64,000 bases of DNA from Sordaria brevicollis (lineage: Eukaryota > Ascomycota > Sordariomycetes > Sordariales > Sordariaceae). The stretch spans positions 868,001 through 932,000 of the forward strand of contig JAUTDP010000016.1 of assembly GCA_033439795.1 (NCBI GenBank). The letters are read 5' to 3'. This document shows, in pieces, positions 1-12,700 of this stretch (its first letter is position 1; each line of letters begins with the position of its first letter). The notes under the pieces were generated by a model that was not told the origin of the DNA, did no database searches, and was given only the letters and a program-made list of their open reading frames with translations. Position numbers and translations under genes: made by a program.

Positions 1-746
1 ATATTTTGCATGGCATGATGTGCAGAGTCCGGGGAACCGCCGAGAGAGAGCCTCTTGATGAGCAACGACTTATCTGATCTTTTGTTGATGGACATCATGA
101 GCGGAGATACCTGTTTCTCTCAACGGAATCCGACGATAACCTTGATGTCTGAGTGGGCTTATCAGTAACTTATCTTTTCTCAAGATCCAGGCTCAGACCC
201 GGGATACTGCAACATGGCCAACGATTGTTTACGATGATGTCACCGACAAGATTCGCCTAGAATGCGCAATGTCGTTTAATGGCTAGAATTCGTTGTCTAT
301 GGAATCGTTACGGATTTTGATAGCATAAGCATGTGCCCCTTTGGAATAGCGCCATACGAGCCGAAGCTGATGTGCTGACCGATGATTCCGAACCAACCGC
401 CCATCTCGTGTGTTCCAACGAACGGCCAGGTCGGTTGCTGATTTGAAATCAACGCTTGCACTCGCCCCTTTGTTCTCCCAAACGAGCCAATCCCATAGCA
501 GCACCCCATCAACACCATGAATGTCTCCATCACTAGTCACTGAAAGAGTCCTGGGGAAAAGGCGTAGGTAGGTAGAAGGAAACCGCGGTATTAGGTATCA
601 TCGAAAACCCATCTGGATGAATGGTGTATTGACTGTGCCAACAAGACCATGATGCTACTAACATGCCCTCATTTCAGCCCTAAAAAGAGACCGTTGACGC
701 CACCCTTTAACCCAGAAACAACTCTTTTTGTCCCAGCGACCAACGT
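1..746. other. left edge, no gene supported
   Basis: This stretch follows the stop codon of the minus-strand RPL10 gene and probably holds its 3' untranslated region. Two overlapping short open frames on the minus strand (about 283-540) give unrelated peptides with no recognisable motif and no intron signals, so I do not call either. A gene entering from the left cannot be excluded. Confidence 0.5.
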
Positions 747-1884
747 TTAGGCCTCAGCGGCGAAAGCGTCGGGGAAACGCTTCATGTTGCGCTCGAGAGA
801 GCCACGGTTGGAAAGGAACTGGACGTAGGCACCGTCGATGAGGAGACGGCCAGCAGCCTTCTTCTCGAGGTACTCCTCGCGGCGGAGAGGAGTGAAGCCC
901 CAGTTCTTGGAGATAATGATCTTTTGGCGACCGGGGAACTTGTACTGGGAGCGGCGGAGGGCCTCAAGGGCGAAAGCCTTGTCTGTAGAGTGTGTTAGAA
1001 TGACTGTGATCATGCGATGCTAAAGAGCGAAGGGGTATAACGTACTGGAGTCACGAGTGCGGACAGACATGATGATCTGGCCAATGTTGACACGGGCGAC
1101 AGTGCCGTTGGGCTTACCCCAGGCACCACGCATACCGGTCTGAAGTCTATCGGCACCAGCGCAAGACAACATCTTGTTGATACGGACGACGTGGTAAGGG
1201 TGAGCGCGGACGCGGAGGTGGAAACCCTCCTTACCGGCGGTCTTGACGAGGTACTTGTTGGCGCAAATACGGGCGGCCTCGAGAGCCTCAGAGCTCAGCT
1301 GCTCATACTCGTTGGAGACCATGTGGATGCAGAGGGGGAAGTCATCGACGGTAGCGCGCTTGCGGCCAAGATCGAAGATGCGAATCTTGGGGTCGGGGAC
1401 ACCACGGTTGAAGCGCGACTTAGGGTACGGCTAGAATGAGGATGGTGGTTAGCATTACTGTTTGTGTTGTGGTGATGTGATGTGATGTTGTTGTTGTCGA
1501 CATGTCGGTCGGCGATGACCATGGTTGATTGACGACCAAGTCCGACCGACCGACAGTGTGAATCCCTCCATAGCCATCGAGAGCAGCCGAGTCGTATCGT
1601 CGTCGCATTCGGTCGTCGTTCCCCCTCTTCCCTGTTCATCAATCATGCCCTCCTCTTGTGGTGTTTCATCATCGTTGTCGACCAAGTGATCCTCCACCAA
1701 AGTGCCTCCATACCCAGATCCCATCACCTCCCATCCTCAGCCATCACCGGCGATGGCTTCCTGCCCCACAAAATGCGAAAAATCGGTGTCTCGATGGCTA
1801 TTTTGGCGTCGCAAAAATTCGGGCATGAATGCTGCTCACCTTGTTCTTGCAGTACCGGTAGCATCTCGCAGGACGGCGGGCCAT
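747..1884 (-). CDS. RPL10: 60S ribosomal protein L10 (uL16), three exons
   Basis: Component of the large ribosomal subunit at the central protuberance, near the peptidyl-transferase and tRNA-binding sites; in yeast it is one of the last proteins loaded in the cytoplasm. Exons are 1840-1884, 1046-1430 and 747-982; they join to 222 codons (221 residues), the length of yeast Rpl10. The protein starts [15 protein letters not shown] and contains the family motif [18 protein letters not shown], then [17 protein letters not shown] across the second junction, then KFPGRQKI. Both introns have GT donors and AG acceptors (donor GTGAGC and GTACGT). The first intron, about 409 bp after codon 15, is long for this genome, a common feature of ribosomal protein genes. 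It is divergent from RPL30. Family assignment is secure; transcript ends are unknown. Confidence 0.97.
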
Positions 1885-2318
1885 TGTGACTGATTTCTGG
1901 TGATGTCACGTACGAGGTCGTGGGTGGTTGTTCGTGGGTTGGGAGGGTGTCGACGACAAGAGAATCCTCTAACTTTAAGATCGGGAGGAGGCGATTTTCG
2001 CGGGCGATTACCAATCCAGCGCCAGAGTGGGAGGCAGGCCGACCGCCCGGTCAGGTGCGCACCAGCCAAGTGAATTTGTGGGGCGTTAGGGCTTTGTGCC
2101 AGTTGCCCACCTGCCGACACGTGATTGGCTGACAGGTGAATGTGTGCAGCGTGCACTGACCTCCACCGGCCGCCAACGGGGAGGGGACCTGAAATATTCG
2201 CGATGGTCTTTTTTTGCTGAATCCTTCTTGAAGCCAGCGAAAGACGACTTGAGATTTCTCACCATCAGCGAGACTCTGCCCATTTCCACGGTTCAGTTCA
2301 CCGACAAAATCATTCGCA
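1885..2318. promoter_or_regulatory. shared divergent promoter of RPL10 and RPL30
   Basis: Only 434 bp separate the two start codons, so both leaders and promoters lie here. Visible elements are a composite CACGTG plus ATTGG (E-box joined to a reversed CCAAT box) at 2118-2128, a second CCAAT near 2010, and CAGTCACA on the minus strand at 1885-1892 immediately before the RPL10 ATG. The last matches the HomolD core of fission yeast ribosomal protein promoters, but its position against the ATG makes it doubtful. Function is inferred from position. Confidence 0.6.
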
Positions 2319-2938
2319 ATGGCCCCCAAGAAGTCCAAGTCTGACGCCCAGAGCATTGGTGCCAAGGTACGTTTTTGAGAGTCCTGTCGCCGTTGTGCGA
2401 AATTTGCCAACAAAGTCAAAAACACCAGAAATGCTGACGATGATGTTTCTCACGAACAGCTCGCCCTTGTCATCAAGTCCGGCAAGGTCGTCCTCGGCTA
2501 CCGCAGCACCCTCAAGGCCCTCCGCTCCGGCAAGGCCAAGCTCATCCTCATCTCTGCCAACACTCCTCCCCTCCGCAAGTCTGAGCTCGAGTACTACTCC
2601 ATGATGTCCAAGACTGCCGTCCACCACTACACTGGCACCAACGTAAGTTTGGCCCGATAATCTCCTTACAACCAGCACGGCAAAGATTCAAGATCTTTGT
2701 CTGCTTCGTTTTCTCTCTGTTCCCGGCCTGAAGATGCTCCTCCGCGGGCTGTCTTCGGGTCCACCCAGAGAAGAAGTCTGTCTTCAGGCTTTGGAGGGTA
2801 CCTGTTCCGTAGGCTTACACGTAACCTCTCCCACTACAGATTGAGCTCGGTACCGCCTGCGGTAAGCTCTTCCGCTGCTCCACCATGGCCATCCTTGATG
2901 CCGGTGACTCCGACATCCTCGCCGACCAGCAGCAGTAA
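2319..2938 (+). CDS. RPL30: 60S ribosomal protein L30 (eL30), three exons
   Basis: Large-subunit protein of the L7Ae/L30e RNA-binding fold, placed at the subunit interface. Exons are 2319-2366, 2460-2642 and 2840-2938, giving 110 codons (109 residues), the usual fungal length. The start [16 protein letters not shown] is followed by [15 protein letters not shown] and then the region [15 protein letters not shown] and [13 protein letters not shown], all diagnostic of eL30. The last exon ends in an acidic stretch, [13 protein letters not shown]. Introns are 93 and 197 bp with GTACGT and GTAAGT donors and CAG acceptors. In yeast L30 binds its own transcript to block splicing; whether that occurs here is not visible. 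It shares a promoter with RPL10. Confidence 0.97.
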
Positions 2939-5900
2939 ATGCTGCGTCGAGTATTATCTTCTCGTTCGGCATGAAAAAGGAATTCCGGCGTACAGGCTTT
3001 GAAAAATCATGGAAAATGGCATGTGTCACGGCTTGATGAACCGGATCTGCGGCGGTGTCTCTCGCACCGCTGCGCCTGCTGAATGGGCAGAGGTCTCGCC
3101 CCAGGGCAACTCTCAATAGGCTAGTCCTTAAAATAGAAGACGAGTCTATCAAGATACCCAAGTGTTGTCCAACATTGTCCGATCTATTCTCTGAGTGTGA
3201 TATTCGAATGTGCGACTCTCGACCATACCGACAGCGCAACCTCGACCGCGAGCGTGTCCACTACTGCATAGTGACAAGAGAAAGGATTATATCAACATGC
3301 TGCTTGTCTTCGAACGACAGCTTGCTGAGGAGCGAGGTTCCTATGCTTCGTTTAACCATCTCTCGCCGAGAAGCTCGATCCTACTCCAGCTAGCTCTGCG
3401 CGGAACTCACCGTTTCAACCGGTCCTCGGCCCATGAACTCCTCGTACAGATACAGGTTTGGTGGTGGTGGTGATAGGAGCATATCCAAGTTGTCATAGGC
3501 ATGTGAGTTATCATAACAGGTGTATCTGGATCTTCAAGTGGAGGAGAGTCGCCAGATGAACTTCACATGGGATGTTTTCCTACGGGTCAACTGATTGTCG
3601 TCCGGTACCTCGTGTCAACCATGAACGTAACAAGATAACGACAACGCCGAAGTGAAAGAGAAGTCGAGATGTGAATCGTGCACCCTTTGGAAACGGTTGT
3701 AGCTTATACTCGAAGGTTGATGCTGCTTCGTTGTTCTGCCAGTGCAGACCCGGAAATAACAAACCTTGACGGACAATTGCATAAACAACGAAATTAACAT
3801 CCACATGGCCATGTCCACCCGTCTGGGGAAAGATCCGGAGTCCCGTCAACCCCCCAAAAAACGAAAGGGGGGCAAATCTGTTCCAACAACAACTGGAGAC
3901 ACAAACGTCCTGGTTCAAGCCTTGAAACATCGAAGCGAACAGTCCAAATAACAACCACCATGACCGATCATCGTCATGGCAGATCAAAAGGGTTGTTTCT
4001 AAGCTCACGAGCCGAGCCGGAGAGTTTTTGGTAATTTGGGAAAGGGGTAGGTATGTAGTCAAAGTTAGTCAGCCTCCCCCTTGCTTGTTGCTTGGTGATG
4101 GTGGCCCACCACTATCTTCCTGGTATGGTATACCCCTGCTATCGATGTTAGTACGGGTATCGGTAAACACCGAGACGTTGGAGACGTCAACTTTTATGCG
4201 TTCTGCCATCGGAAGCGTTGAGAAGGGTATGGAAGACGGTGAGGTGTCAAATGTGTCAAATTCGTCAATTGTGTTAAATGTCTCGGAAGATAGGTGGACA
4301 GCTGATAGACAGCTACGTCAATGGCACTGTCCTAGTTTAGGGATCTCGAGACAGTTGACGCTATCTTCCCGGATCGTGAGTGTTGTAGGGAAGGGAATGT
4401 GTTAGACATATTTCCAAACTCTGCTCTGAACTAACAGTTTGTATCCTCATTGTCTAGCATCAAACAAATTTAGACAATATGTTCAATGATGACATGGACA
4501 AACAATTGTCACCAGTGATGCCTTCATGCCATCTCAGTGCCGTACAAATATTCAACCGTCAATAACCAGACGCCAGGGCTTCTGGAATAAGTCTGCCGCT
4601 CTTTTACTCCACTGGAATGGATCGAGCCGATATCATTGGGGACAAAAATCATGGGTTTCGAAACTCTGCTCTTCTCAAAAACTAACGACAAAAAGCCATG
4701 ACCATCTAATTTCGAGTTGCATGATGCACTCTGCGTGACCTGACTGGAACGCATTGTTGCAGTTGAGTCTCCCCTGGGAGGTGCATTAACAATGAAGATT
4801 CTGTTAGGGGATCGATATCGCATTCCAGACTTCGAGGAGGTTCTCAAAAAATTTGGTAAGTGCGTAAGACATTGAATCTTCAAAGGGCTGTTGTTGCGGT
4901 TGTCACATAGGTACTGTACTCGGGTAGTGTACTCGAGATATCAAAGCGTAATGACTATACCGAGTACCTGTACTAGTATACGACTGCGGTCAGACGACCA
5001 AAACGACGAAACTCGAAACCAACACGAGTTTGTTCTTCTAGCCGTTTCTAAACAAGCTCGAACAGGGAAGCAGTGCCTTTCGAGGTGACCCATTGACACG
5101 GACACGGCGTAACAAGAGCAACTGGAATCTGATCAGGAGATTGGCCAGCAAGAATTTCGGACGATATTCATCCTATTCAAGGCAACGCATCTATATCCAA
5201 AGACAGATGATGTGTGTCACATCCAAGAGATGCTGCGCTGCTCCCTTCCTGTTTACGTAGTTTGTAAGACGGCAGAGTCACCACCAACACAAGTTCACAA
5301 GTCAAAACCAGATCTCATAAAGTTGTCCGCCTCGGATCGGGGCTCACCGTGTGGCTTTGCTTTACCATCCATCCACTGCCATCAATCAATCCAACCAACT
5401 AGCCGCAGGAACTCAGGAGGCGGCTTCTTGCACACAACGGAATCTGCGAATCCAATGGTACTGTAGAGACAAACCGAGGCGAGGGATGGAATGGATAGAT
5501 TTACGTTGGCCTACGTTCCTTTCGGACATGAACCGAAATGGCATTCGTTTTCGATGGATCACAGGCTCCAGAAAGTGTCACTGTCTCCAGCAACTTGAAG
5601 CGGGCAAAAAAAGGGATTGGTCCGTGAATCGGGCACACTGTCCCCTCTCCATCCCCTGGTGCCTGCCTGCACTAACAAGGTCCCCTGCAAGACACACACA
5701 CCGCAGGCGGAGCAACTGTCAGGTCCCGTTAGTGCAGTGGGTAGAGATGGATGGAAAGCGGGCCCCATCCACCACCGCACCCTTTTCCATTCTCGACCCT
5801 TTCACTTGAAGATGGATGGGGGAATGGGTGTCCAAGACGCCACTGTGTTTCTATTCTGAGAAAACCTTCCATTGTCGAACCTCGAATCACGTTGTCAGCT

Positions 5901-6563
5901 TGTGTTGCTTGGCCTACCTGCCTACTTAGTATCTGTCTTGCTCAGGGGCACATGTCCTTCTTTTTGTTTTAGTTTTCTGGATTTGGAAAATTGTTAACTG
6001 TTAACGGTCAAAGAGAGAAACGTGACGTTCTCTTTTTCTTTTCTCTTTACAATAATCTCTCCAACCGCGACAACCACTCACAACTTTCATAAAAACAAGT
6101 TGAAGAAAGGGGGCCAAGCACTGCAAGCGCGCACGCATACAGACAGACTACTGCAGGCGCAGAATACCACCTAACATAACTTGCATGCTAACGCATCCTG
6201 GGAAAAAGGACGAAATCCAGTCAACAGGGGACCCTCTTTACCTCTCAAAGGCATTAACGACGGCAATCATTCCCCCCCAACAAGGGAGCAAGGGCCCCCA
6301 CCGCCAGTTCGATCGCCCTTTCGTTCCAACGGGAATCGTTCCTTTTTTTACAAACTGTTTCTTGAGAACCTTCCAACTTACACAACATTCGACTTGAACG
6401 CTCTTTACACCACTTGTTGTTGCCTTGTCTGTTAGACCACGTTACCTCCCTACTACCAAGATACCCTCGACAACCCGCAGTTACTCCCGTCTGTGTACGC
6501 GGGGACAACAGCAACACCACCACCACCACCAACCACAACAAGTAACAACCTAGCATAAACAAA
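2939..6563. other. intergenic, 3.6 kb without a supported gene
   Basis: Contains the RPL30 3' region and, towards the right, the presumed long leader and promoter of the coiled-coil gene. Open frames here are short, overlap in several frames and give peptides without motifs or intron signals. The only structure I see is a cluster of GTACTCG-like words in inverted arrangement at 4911-4980 and a pyrimidine-rich stretch around 6020-6055. Confidence 0.6.
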
Positions 6564-8740
6564 ATGGCAACCGTCGTCAAGAAGCCGCCAGCGTCATCAG
6601 GCCGGGAAACACCAACAGGAACCACGCGCCCGGCTGCCAGAGCCTCTACGCCCTCGTCTGCTTCCACTGCCTCCAGCGTCGCGCGCACACGCTCCATACG
6701 ATCAGGAACCCCAGTCTCAGCCCGCGCTGCCGTCTCGCAAAGGCGCGAGTCTCTCCGAGGCAATGGCGCCAACAACATCACCAAGGAGCCCTCAGCGGTA
6801 GACCTCGAGCGCGAGGAGGCTGCCCGCGCCGAAACCCTGGCCATCATAGAAGATCTCAAGGAGCGGCTATCCAAGGCCGAGGCCTCGTCAGAATCCCACA
6901 AGCGCCAGATGGACATCCTGCAGAGCAGGTTAGACGACGCGACCAGGGAACAGGCCAAGCTGGAGGAGAAGGTGCACGAGAACGAGGAGCAGATCGAGGC
7001 GCTCAAGAACGAGAAGCGCGAGATCTCCCGCCAGATGCGCGAGATGGAGAGCATCTACGAGGCCGAGCGCAGCGCCATGCTGAAGGAGAAGGAAGAGATG
7101 GCCAACCGCGAGGAGGAGATGCAGACCGTTATCCAGAGACTCAAGGACAGTCTGGCGCAGAGAGATGAAGAGGGTGTGAGGCACGCGAGGAGGCCTTGTG
7201 AGTTTACAAACATTACCCCTTTTCTTGTACATATCACTAACATGTGATTCTAGCAATCGCTACTACCAGTAGTTCGCAAAATCTCGACAACGGCAGCTTT
7301 GCGCCGCCTTCCTCGATCCACCGCAGCAACTCACAGAATAACTCGAAACTGTTGCTCCAGAAAGATAAGCTGATCGAATCGCTCAGACTCGAACTTGCTG
7401 AGGCGCAAATCAAGCTGGTTGAGTCCGAGAACCAAGGGGGAGGGCGCTTGCGCGAGGTCGAAAGGCAATTGATGGAGGCGCGTATGGCCAACGCTCGGTT
7501 GATGGAGGACAACGAAAGTTACCAGCTCCTGCTCCAGGAGAGGACACTAAAGGGCGACTTCGGCACCAGCGACTTCAGCTACATGGGCAGCTCCGCGAAC
7601 CAGGACGCTCTCGCCGCTCTCGAGGGCAGGTCAACAACCACCGGCCCAACCAGCCTGGCCGATGAGCTCTCCGACGCCGTCGAGCACGAGCCCATCCAGG
7701 AAGTCGACCACGAAGCCCAGAAGCGTCTCGAAGGCGAGCTCAAGACGGTCAAGGATCAGAATAAGGCTCTGACCCTGTACATCAACAAGATCATCGAGCG
7801 CCTCCTGTCGCATCAGGAATTCGAGCACATCCTCGACCAGTCCAACGACTTCAAGGGGCCTTCCTCTTCCGCGGCGCAGCAGCCCAACACCAACAAGGAG
7901 CTGCCCCCTGCCCCCGCCGGCGGCGCCAGCGCCAACCTCATCCAACGCGCCAAGTCCATCGCCACAGGCGGCGGTCCCATCGGCGCTACCACCACCGCGC
8001 GCGTCCGTCCGCGCCCCATGTCCTTCATGCCTCAAGGCGGCGGTCTCAACGCTCCTCTCAACAGCGCCGGCATCCACAGCGGCGTCAGCTCGGGCGTCTC
8101 CAGCCCCATCAACACCACCAACCCCGACACCGCTCCCTCGATCCCCATCGGTCTCGGCCGCTCCGTCTCCGGCGCCGGTGGCCGTCGCGGTCGTCCTCTT
8201 AGCGAACAGTTCGGCCCCGGCGCTAGCGTCGCCAGCGCCATGTACAACAAGAACACGGGCGTCTTGCCCTCCTCCGCCTCGCAATATTCTCGCGATGGCG
8301 AAGCCGCCTCCCCTTTGTCGCCAACTATGCGCACCTCGGGCGGCTCCTTCTTCAACTCCAACCCCAACCGCTCGTCAACATCGACCTTCCCCGGTAGCAC
8401 GGTCCGCAACAGCGAGACTTCCTCCGATACGCAGTCTATCAGATCCTCGATTACGGGCTACGGAAGGGAAGACATGTCGACGCCCAGCCACAGCCCGCCG
8501 AGAAGTCACCATGAGAAGCCGGCGACGACGTTTGCGGGTAACAAGCCTAGACCGCTCAGGCTGGTGCAGGAGAACGCGGCGGCGGAGGAGGCGGCGAGGC
8601 AGGCGGCGCAGCAGCAGAATAAGAGGACGAGTTGGATCGGGTGGGCATTTGGTGGTGGTGGAGGGGCAGGAGCAAATGGAGGGAGAAAGGAGAGCGTGAC
8701 GGCGGAGAATATGATGGGAGGGGAGGTTATTAGGGAATAA
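6564..8740 (+). CDS. coiled-coil protein, function unknown, two exons
   Basis: Exons 6564-7197 and 7254-8740 join in frame (intron 56 bp, donor GTGAGT, acceptor TAG) to 706 residues. The N-terminal 75 residues are Ser/Thr/Pro/Arg-rich and disordered. Three coiled-coil stretches follow: about 78-207 (heptads rich in Glu/Lys/Arg), 243-312, and 363-410, which holds the block NKALTLYINKIIERLL followed by EFEHILDQ. Residues from about 420 on are Ser/Pro/Gly-rich, and the tail contains RTSWIGWAFGGGG, a short hydrophobic motif near the C-terminus. I know similar fungal proteins only as uncharacterised coiled-coil or M-protein-repeat-type proteins; a cytoskeletal or tethering role would be a guess. 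The start is the first ATG after a CA-rich leader (AAAATGGCA context). GC-rich third positions support real coding sequence throughout. Confidence 0.88.
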
Positions 8741-9727
8741 GGAGTAAGGATGGGATGTGGGAGTAGAACGATGAATTTTTTTTCACTTCTTTGAATCTAT
8801 TTGGCTTGTCTTGTCATCTTTCTGCGAGTTCAGTTGGGTTAGATCTGTAACTTGAGAAGAGAAGCTGTTTCGGGGAGTTAGTTATGCTTTGGAGCTTTGG
8901 TGTTGGAGACGGAACTGAACGGAACGAAAGATACCTACGCTGTACTTGCCTGCCTATCTTTACTGCACCTGACCTTTTTATCATTACTGGGAGACTTGGG
9001 GAGTTATCAGTTAAAACTAGGGTTCCAGGATAGACAGGGAAGAGGAGGATTAGGGGAATATGAGAAAGGACATGACGGGAAGCATGGGAAAGAAAGGAAG
9101 AAGAATTTAAAAAAAGATTAATGACGTTGGTTACTACTACGCTATATAAAGGAAAGGAAAGACTCACAACTACTTGATGTTTGCAACTACTACCCTACTC
9201 AGATCAGATACACTGTTAGTTTTCTAGATGAATGGATGGAATAGATGATGAACTTGATACCACTTTCCACGCTGATTTCGAGAAGTCCTCAACCATTTAA
9301 GTCATGAAGATCAAGCAAGTTGTAATTCCTGGATATTCTCAACCACTTGATCCGTTATCATCTTCTAACCTCCCGCCTCTTGTCCAGCAAAGAATGAAAT
9401 ACTTCTCTCCTCCCTCCCCCGTCCTTGTTTTTCACCCAGCTAACCTTTGCTAACAGCCCCAAAATGGACTGAAAACCACTCTGCCGTCAACCAGCTTAGT
9501 CTGCATTCTGGCTGTAATGTAGGTATGAAGTATGTTCGGTCAAACCGTGGCAAAACATGAACTATTCCAATGTCAAATTAGTTAGTTCCAAGGCTTTGAA
9601 GTGCACAATGGCACCTGGTATCCCGCACTGAACTAACAACCCACCAACAAGTAGGCAGTTTGCTTTCTTTCTTAAGACAGCCAAGTCAAACTCACTCTGG
9701 GGCTGGCGAGGTGTTTTGGGTATACAA

Positions 9728-9750
9728 GTAGGTAGGTAGGTAGGTAGGTA
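9728..9750. repeat. GTAG microsatellite
   Basis: Tetranucleotide repeat of nearly six GTAG units in intergenic DNA. Confidence 0.9.
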
Positions 9751-12700
9751 AATCGCGCCGTCAAAGTCGTGTTTGAAACAGTAGGTCTATCAATGCGTGT
9801 GCTGATTTCTACTATGCCTCGCATTACTACACGAGGATCCTCCCGTCAGTTCTAATCTTTATCATAGTCCTATCTCCATGAATCCTGTTCCAAGTTCGAG
9901 GGACTTGAAAGGGGACGGATGAAAACAAGAAGACGCCCGTGTTCATGGCCACGAAATCTCGATGGTAGAGTACCCGACGTAAGTATTACGATGCTCATGC
10001 TTAATTGTTCATACCCATCATGTCATGAGGCTTAAGCTTCTCGCTGCAATCAATCCTCTACGGGTTGTGATTGTATGCATATCAGAGAAAAGACTGTAGA
10101 GGTATGCTTTGGCCTGAGATGGTCGATATGGAGATGTCGTCTCTCCTGACAGAATATAGTTGAGATCTTGCTCATGGAAAGACTCGGATTTGTAGCGGCT
10201 GGTCTTGGCACAAGTACATGACCTCCACGAGTGTTGAAGAGGAAGGCGCGACTGAACAATATACTGGGCTTATAAGGAAGGCGCAGTCCTAGAACTTGAA
10301 TTGAATCCTGGAAAGGTACGACCCAGTTGCGTGGCAAAGTTCCATGAGAACTCCACGAACACCATCTTGAGATTCAGTTAGGTTTGAGATACGTAGTATT
10401 CTTGAAATACCCGTCTTGACAAACTGAAGCATACACTCTTGAAGTCATGGCACCAAGACACCACTGAATAGATCCATATCCACATTGGTATAACTTGAGA
10501 TATATATTGTTGCTGTCTGTTAGTTTACTTCTACGAGTGCTAAAAGGTCTCATAAAGAGTCCTGGCTACGTGGTATCTTCGAAGAGTTCTATATCCCTGG
10601 TTTAGTCACGCAAGAAAGCTCTATCTGACGAGTGTGTAAAATACTCCTTGTCATCCTGGCTCACTCTAAATCTGTCCACAAGTTGAAGACCGACAAAACG
10701 GAGTCTGTGACTGCTTGATCAAAGAGAATTTGACGTTCTAGTGAGCGTTTCTCCACCAACTATTCAACTTCCAAGTCACTCATCTCTCTGTCTCATACTC
10801 TTTAAGACGACTAACTATCGCAAATGTCTTGATAAAGACATACCCCTTACATCCCAAAACCCATCCGCTGACCAAATCCAGCCCCATCAACTCTCAATCT
10901 GCCGAGCTGACTCTTGATATGCCCCCAAAGGAATGAGGAATGCGTGAGGGGGCCCATCAACTCCTTCAAGTAAGCACCAACCGTATAATTCCACAAGAGC
11001 TGCTTATTCGACGACGATCAGTTCATTATATCCATCCTATCAGGCCAGTAGTCCCTTCAAAGTCACCCAGCAAACCATTGCTTTTCCAAAACGACCCAAT
11101 AGCCACTCAAAAGAACGGGTTCCTGCGCATATGATCACATCCAGAAGCAGGGCAGATGCCGGATAGACTGGCAGAGTGGCAGAGTTGAACGATGGCACTG
11201 GCTGGACGAATATGCAGATAAATGGATGATGTATATGACTCTGCCACTGGCTGCTTAGCTAGTTGGATGATGCGTACATGATGAGCAGCATTTTGACGCA
11301 GTAGACAGACGCAGTTCAACGCCGCAGCAGTGGGATTGGATTAGACCGGCGGTATGAATGTCGTTGCGTTGCGTGGAGGCAGACAGATGTTGCCGTTCAA
11401 GCGTTCGTCGTTGGAACCTCCAACAGGAACGAACCCATTCCGTTGCACTGGGAACAACTAGTTCTAAGTGGGGGTGAGAGAACCAGGAATGCTCAAGGCG
11501 ACCTAGCTCTTGAATGGACGAGGTTGGGCAGGATCGGTATTGGTTAAGATGCAGTGTCTTTATGTAGGGAGATAGAACGCTATGATAGTACCTATCAAAT
11601 TCAAATGTGTGTATGTAAGTGCTCAAGCTGATATGACAAGGCGGATCGACTGGACCCCATGACATGAACGACTTGACTGTGGTCGTTGAATCAAAAGATT
11701 GCAATTTAGAGACATTGAATGACATCTCTTCAACCACACCTTTACCACGTGTCAGTAAACCGTTGGCATAGGACGTGAGAACGAAATCAGAAAGGGGGGG
11801 TTTTCTTTTGAGATTTCCAGATATCCCGCAACTCAAAAAGCAATGTGCTCTTCCTTTTCCTTTGGTTCCAACGGTGGTCTGGATGGGTTCGCTGCAAGGT
11901 GCGGTCTTGGCTCTCGTCTACTGTGTAGGAGAGGAACCTCTCGCTCGGTAAAGCTTCCAGCTGTGGCATGATATTTGCGTTTTTGGTGGGAAAAGGAGCA
12001 GAATCGCCGGAATGGGCCGCAGGAAGCTCGAAGAAGAGTTATTTTCCAGACGCAGCAAGCATGCATTCCGCTTGTGCCCCCCTGGTCATCGAATCAACCA
12101 AGAGGGGACGTTTGAAGCGATCGAACTGCGCAACTGTGCCCTTTGTCCGCTCGTCTTTCTTTTGGTCCGGCTTACTTCGGGATGCGGCTTCAAGGAACGG
12201 AGCGGACCATTCCTTTCCTTCTGTCTGAGTAATATCAACTCTTTTTGACTCCTTTTGGTTACCCACCGAGGACGTTACACCGCGAGGAAGATGTCGTCAG
12301 CTTCAAGGCGGACCGGCTAAGATCCAATAAAGCCGATCCTTTGCGGCATGGGTTACAGCCTTGCCAGCCCAACAAAGGCACAAGAGGGGGGAAAGACCGA
12401 AAGACCTCCTCAAACAGAAAGTCCTATGTTTCGTGGGGAAGCTACCCAAGGGAATGGGGTGGTGGCGTGCAGAGAAGCACGAGAGGGTGTGCCACCGTCC
12501 ACTTGGCCGGCTGTGAGAGGCTAACCTCTTTTTTTACGCCGTGTTTCCTGGATCACCAGTCCACCCACTACCTAGGTGAGGGTTGCGTGGGGATATTGGC
12601 TGGACGTGCTAAGGCTGTACTTGGTAGTGTATGGTAGTAGTAGACAATTGTTGTGATGTCTCTGTGTTGTCTCGGGTACTAGGTAGCCTTGGGAGTCATG

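Noticed and set aside
1885..1892. HomolD box as the certain core promoter of RPL10
   Set aside because: It lies directly against the ATG, where a core promoter element cannot be placed with confidence; the ACA also fits the normal start context. Kept only as a weak observation.
3580..4062. 160-residue minus-strand frame
   Set aside because: No domain, rich in rare residues (Trp, Cys, His) as in chance frames, no supporting gene signals.
11255..11836. 193-residue minus-strand frame in the large gap
   Set aside because: Composition is random-like, no motif, no splice signals and no third-position bias.
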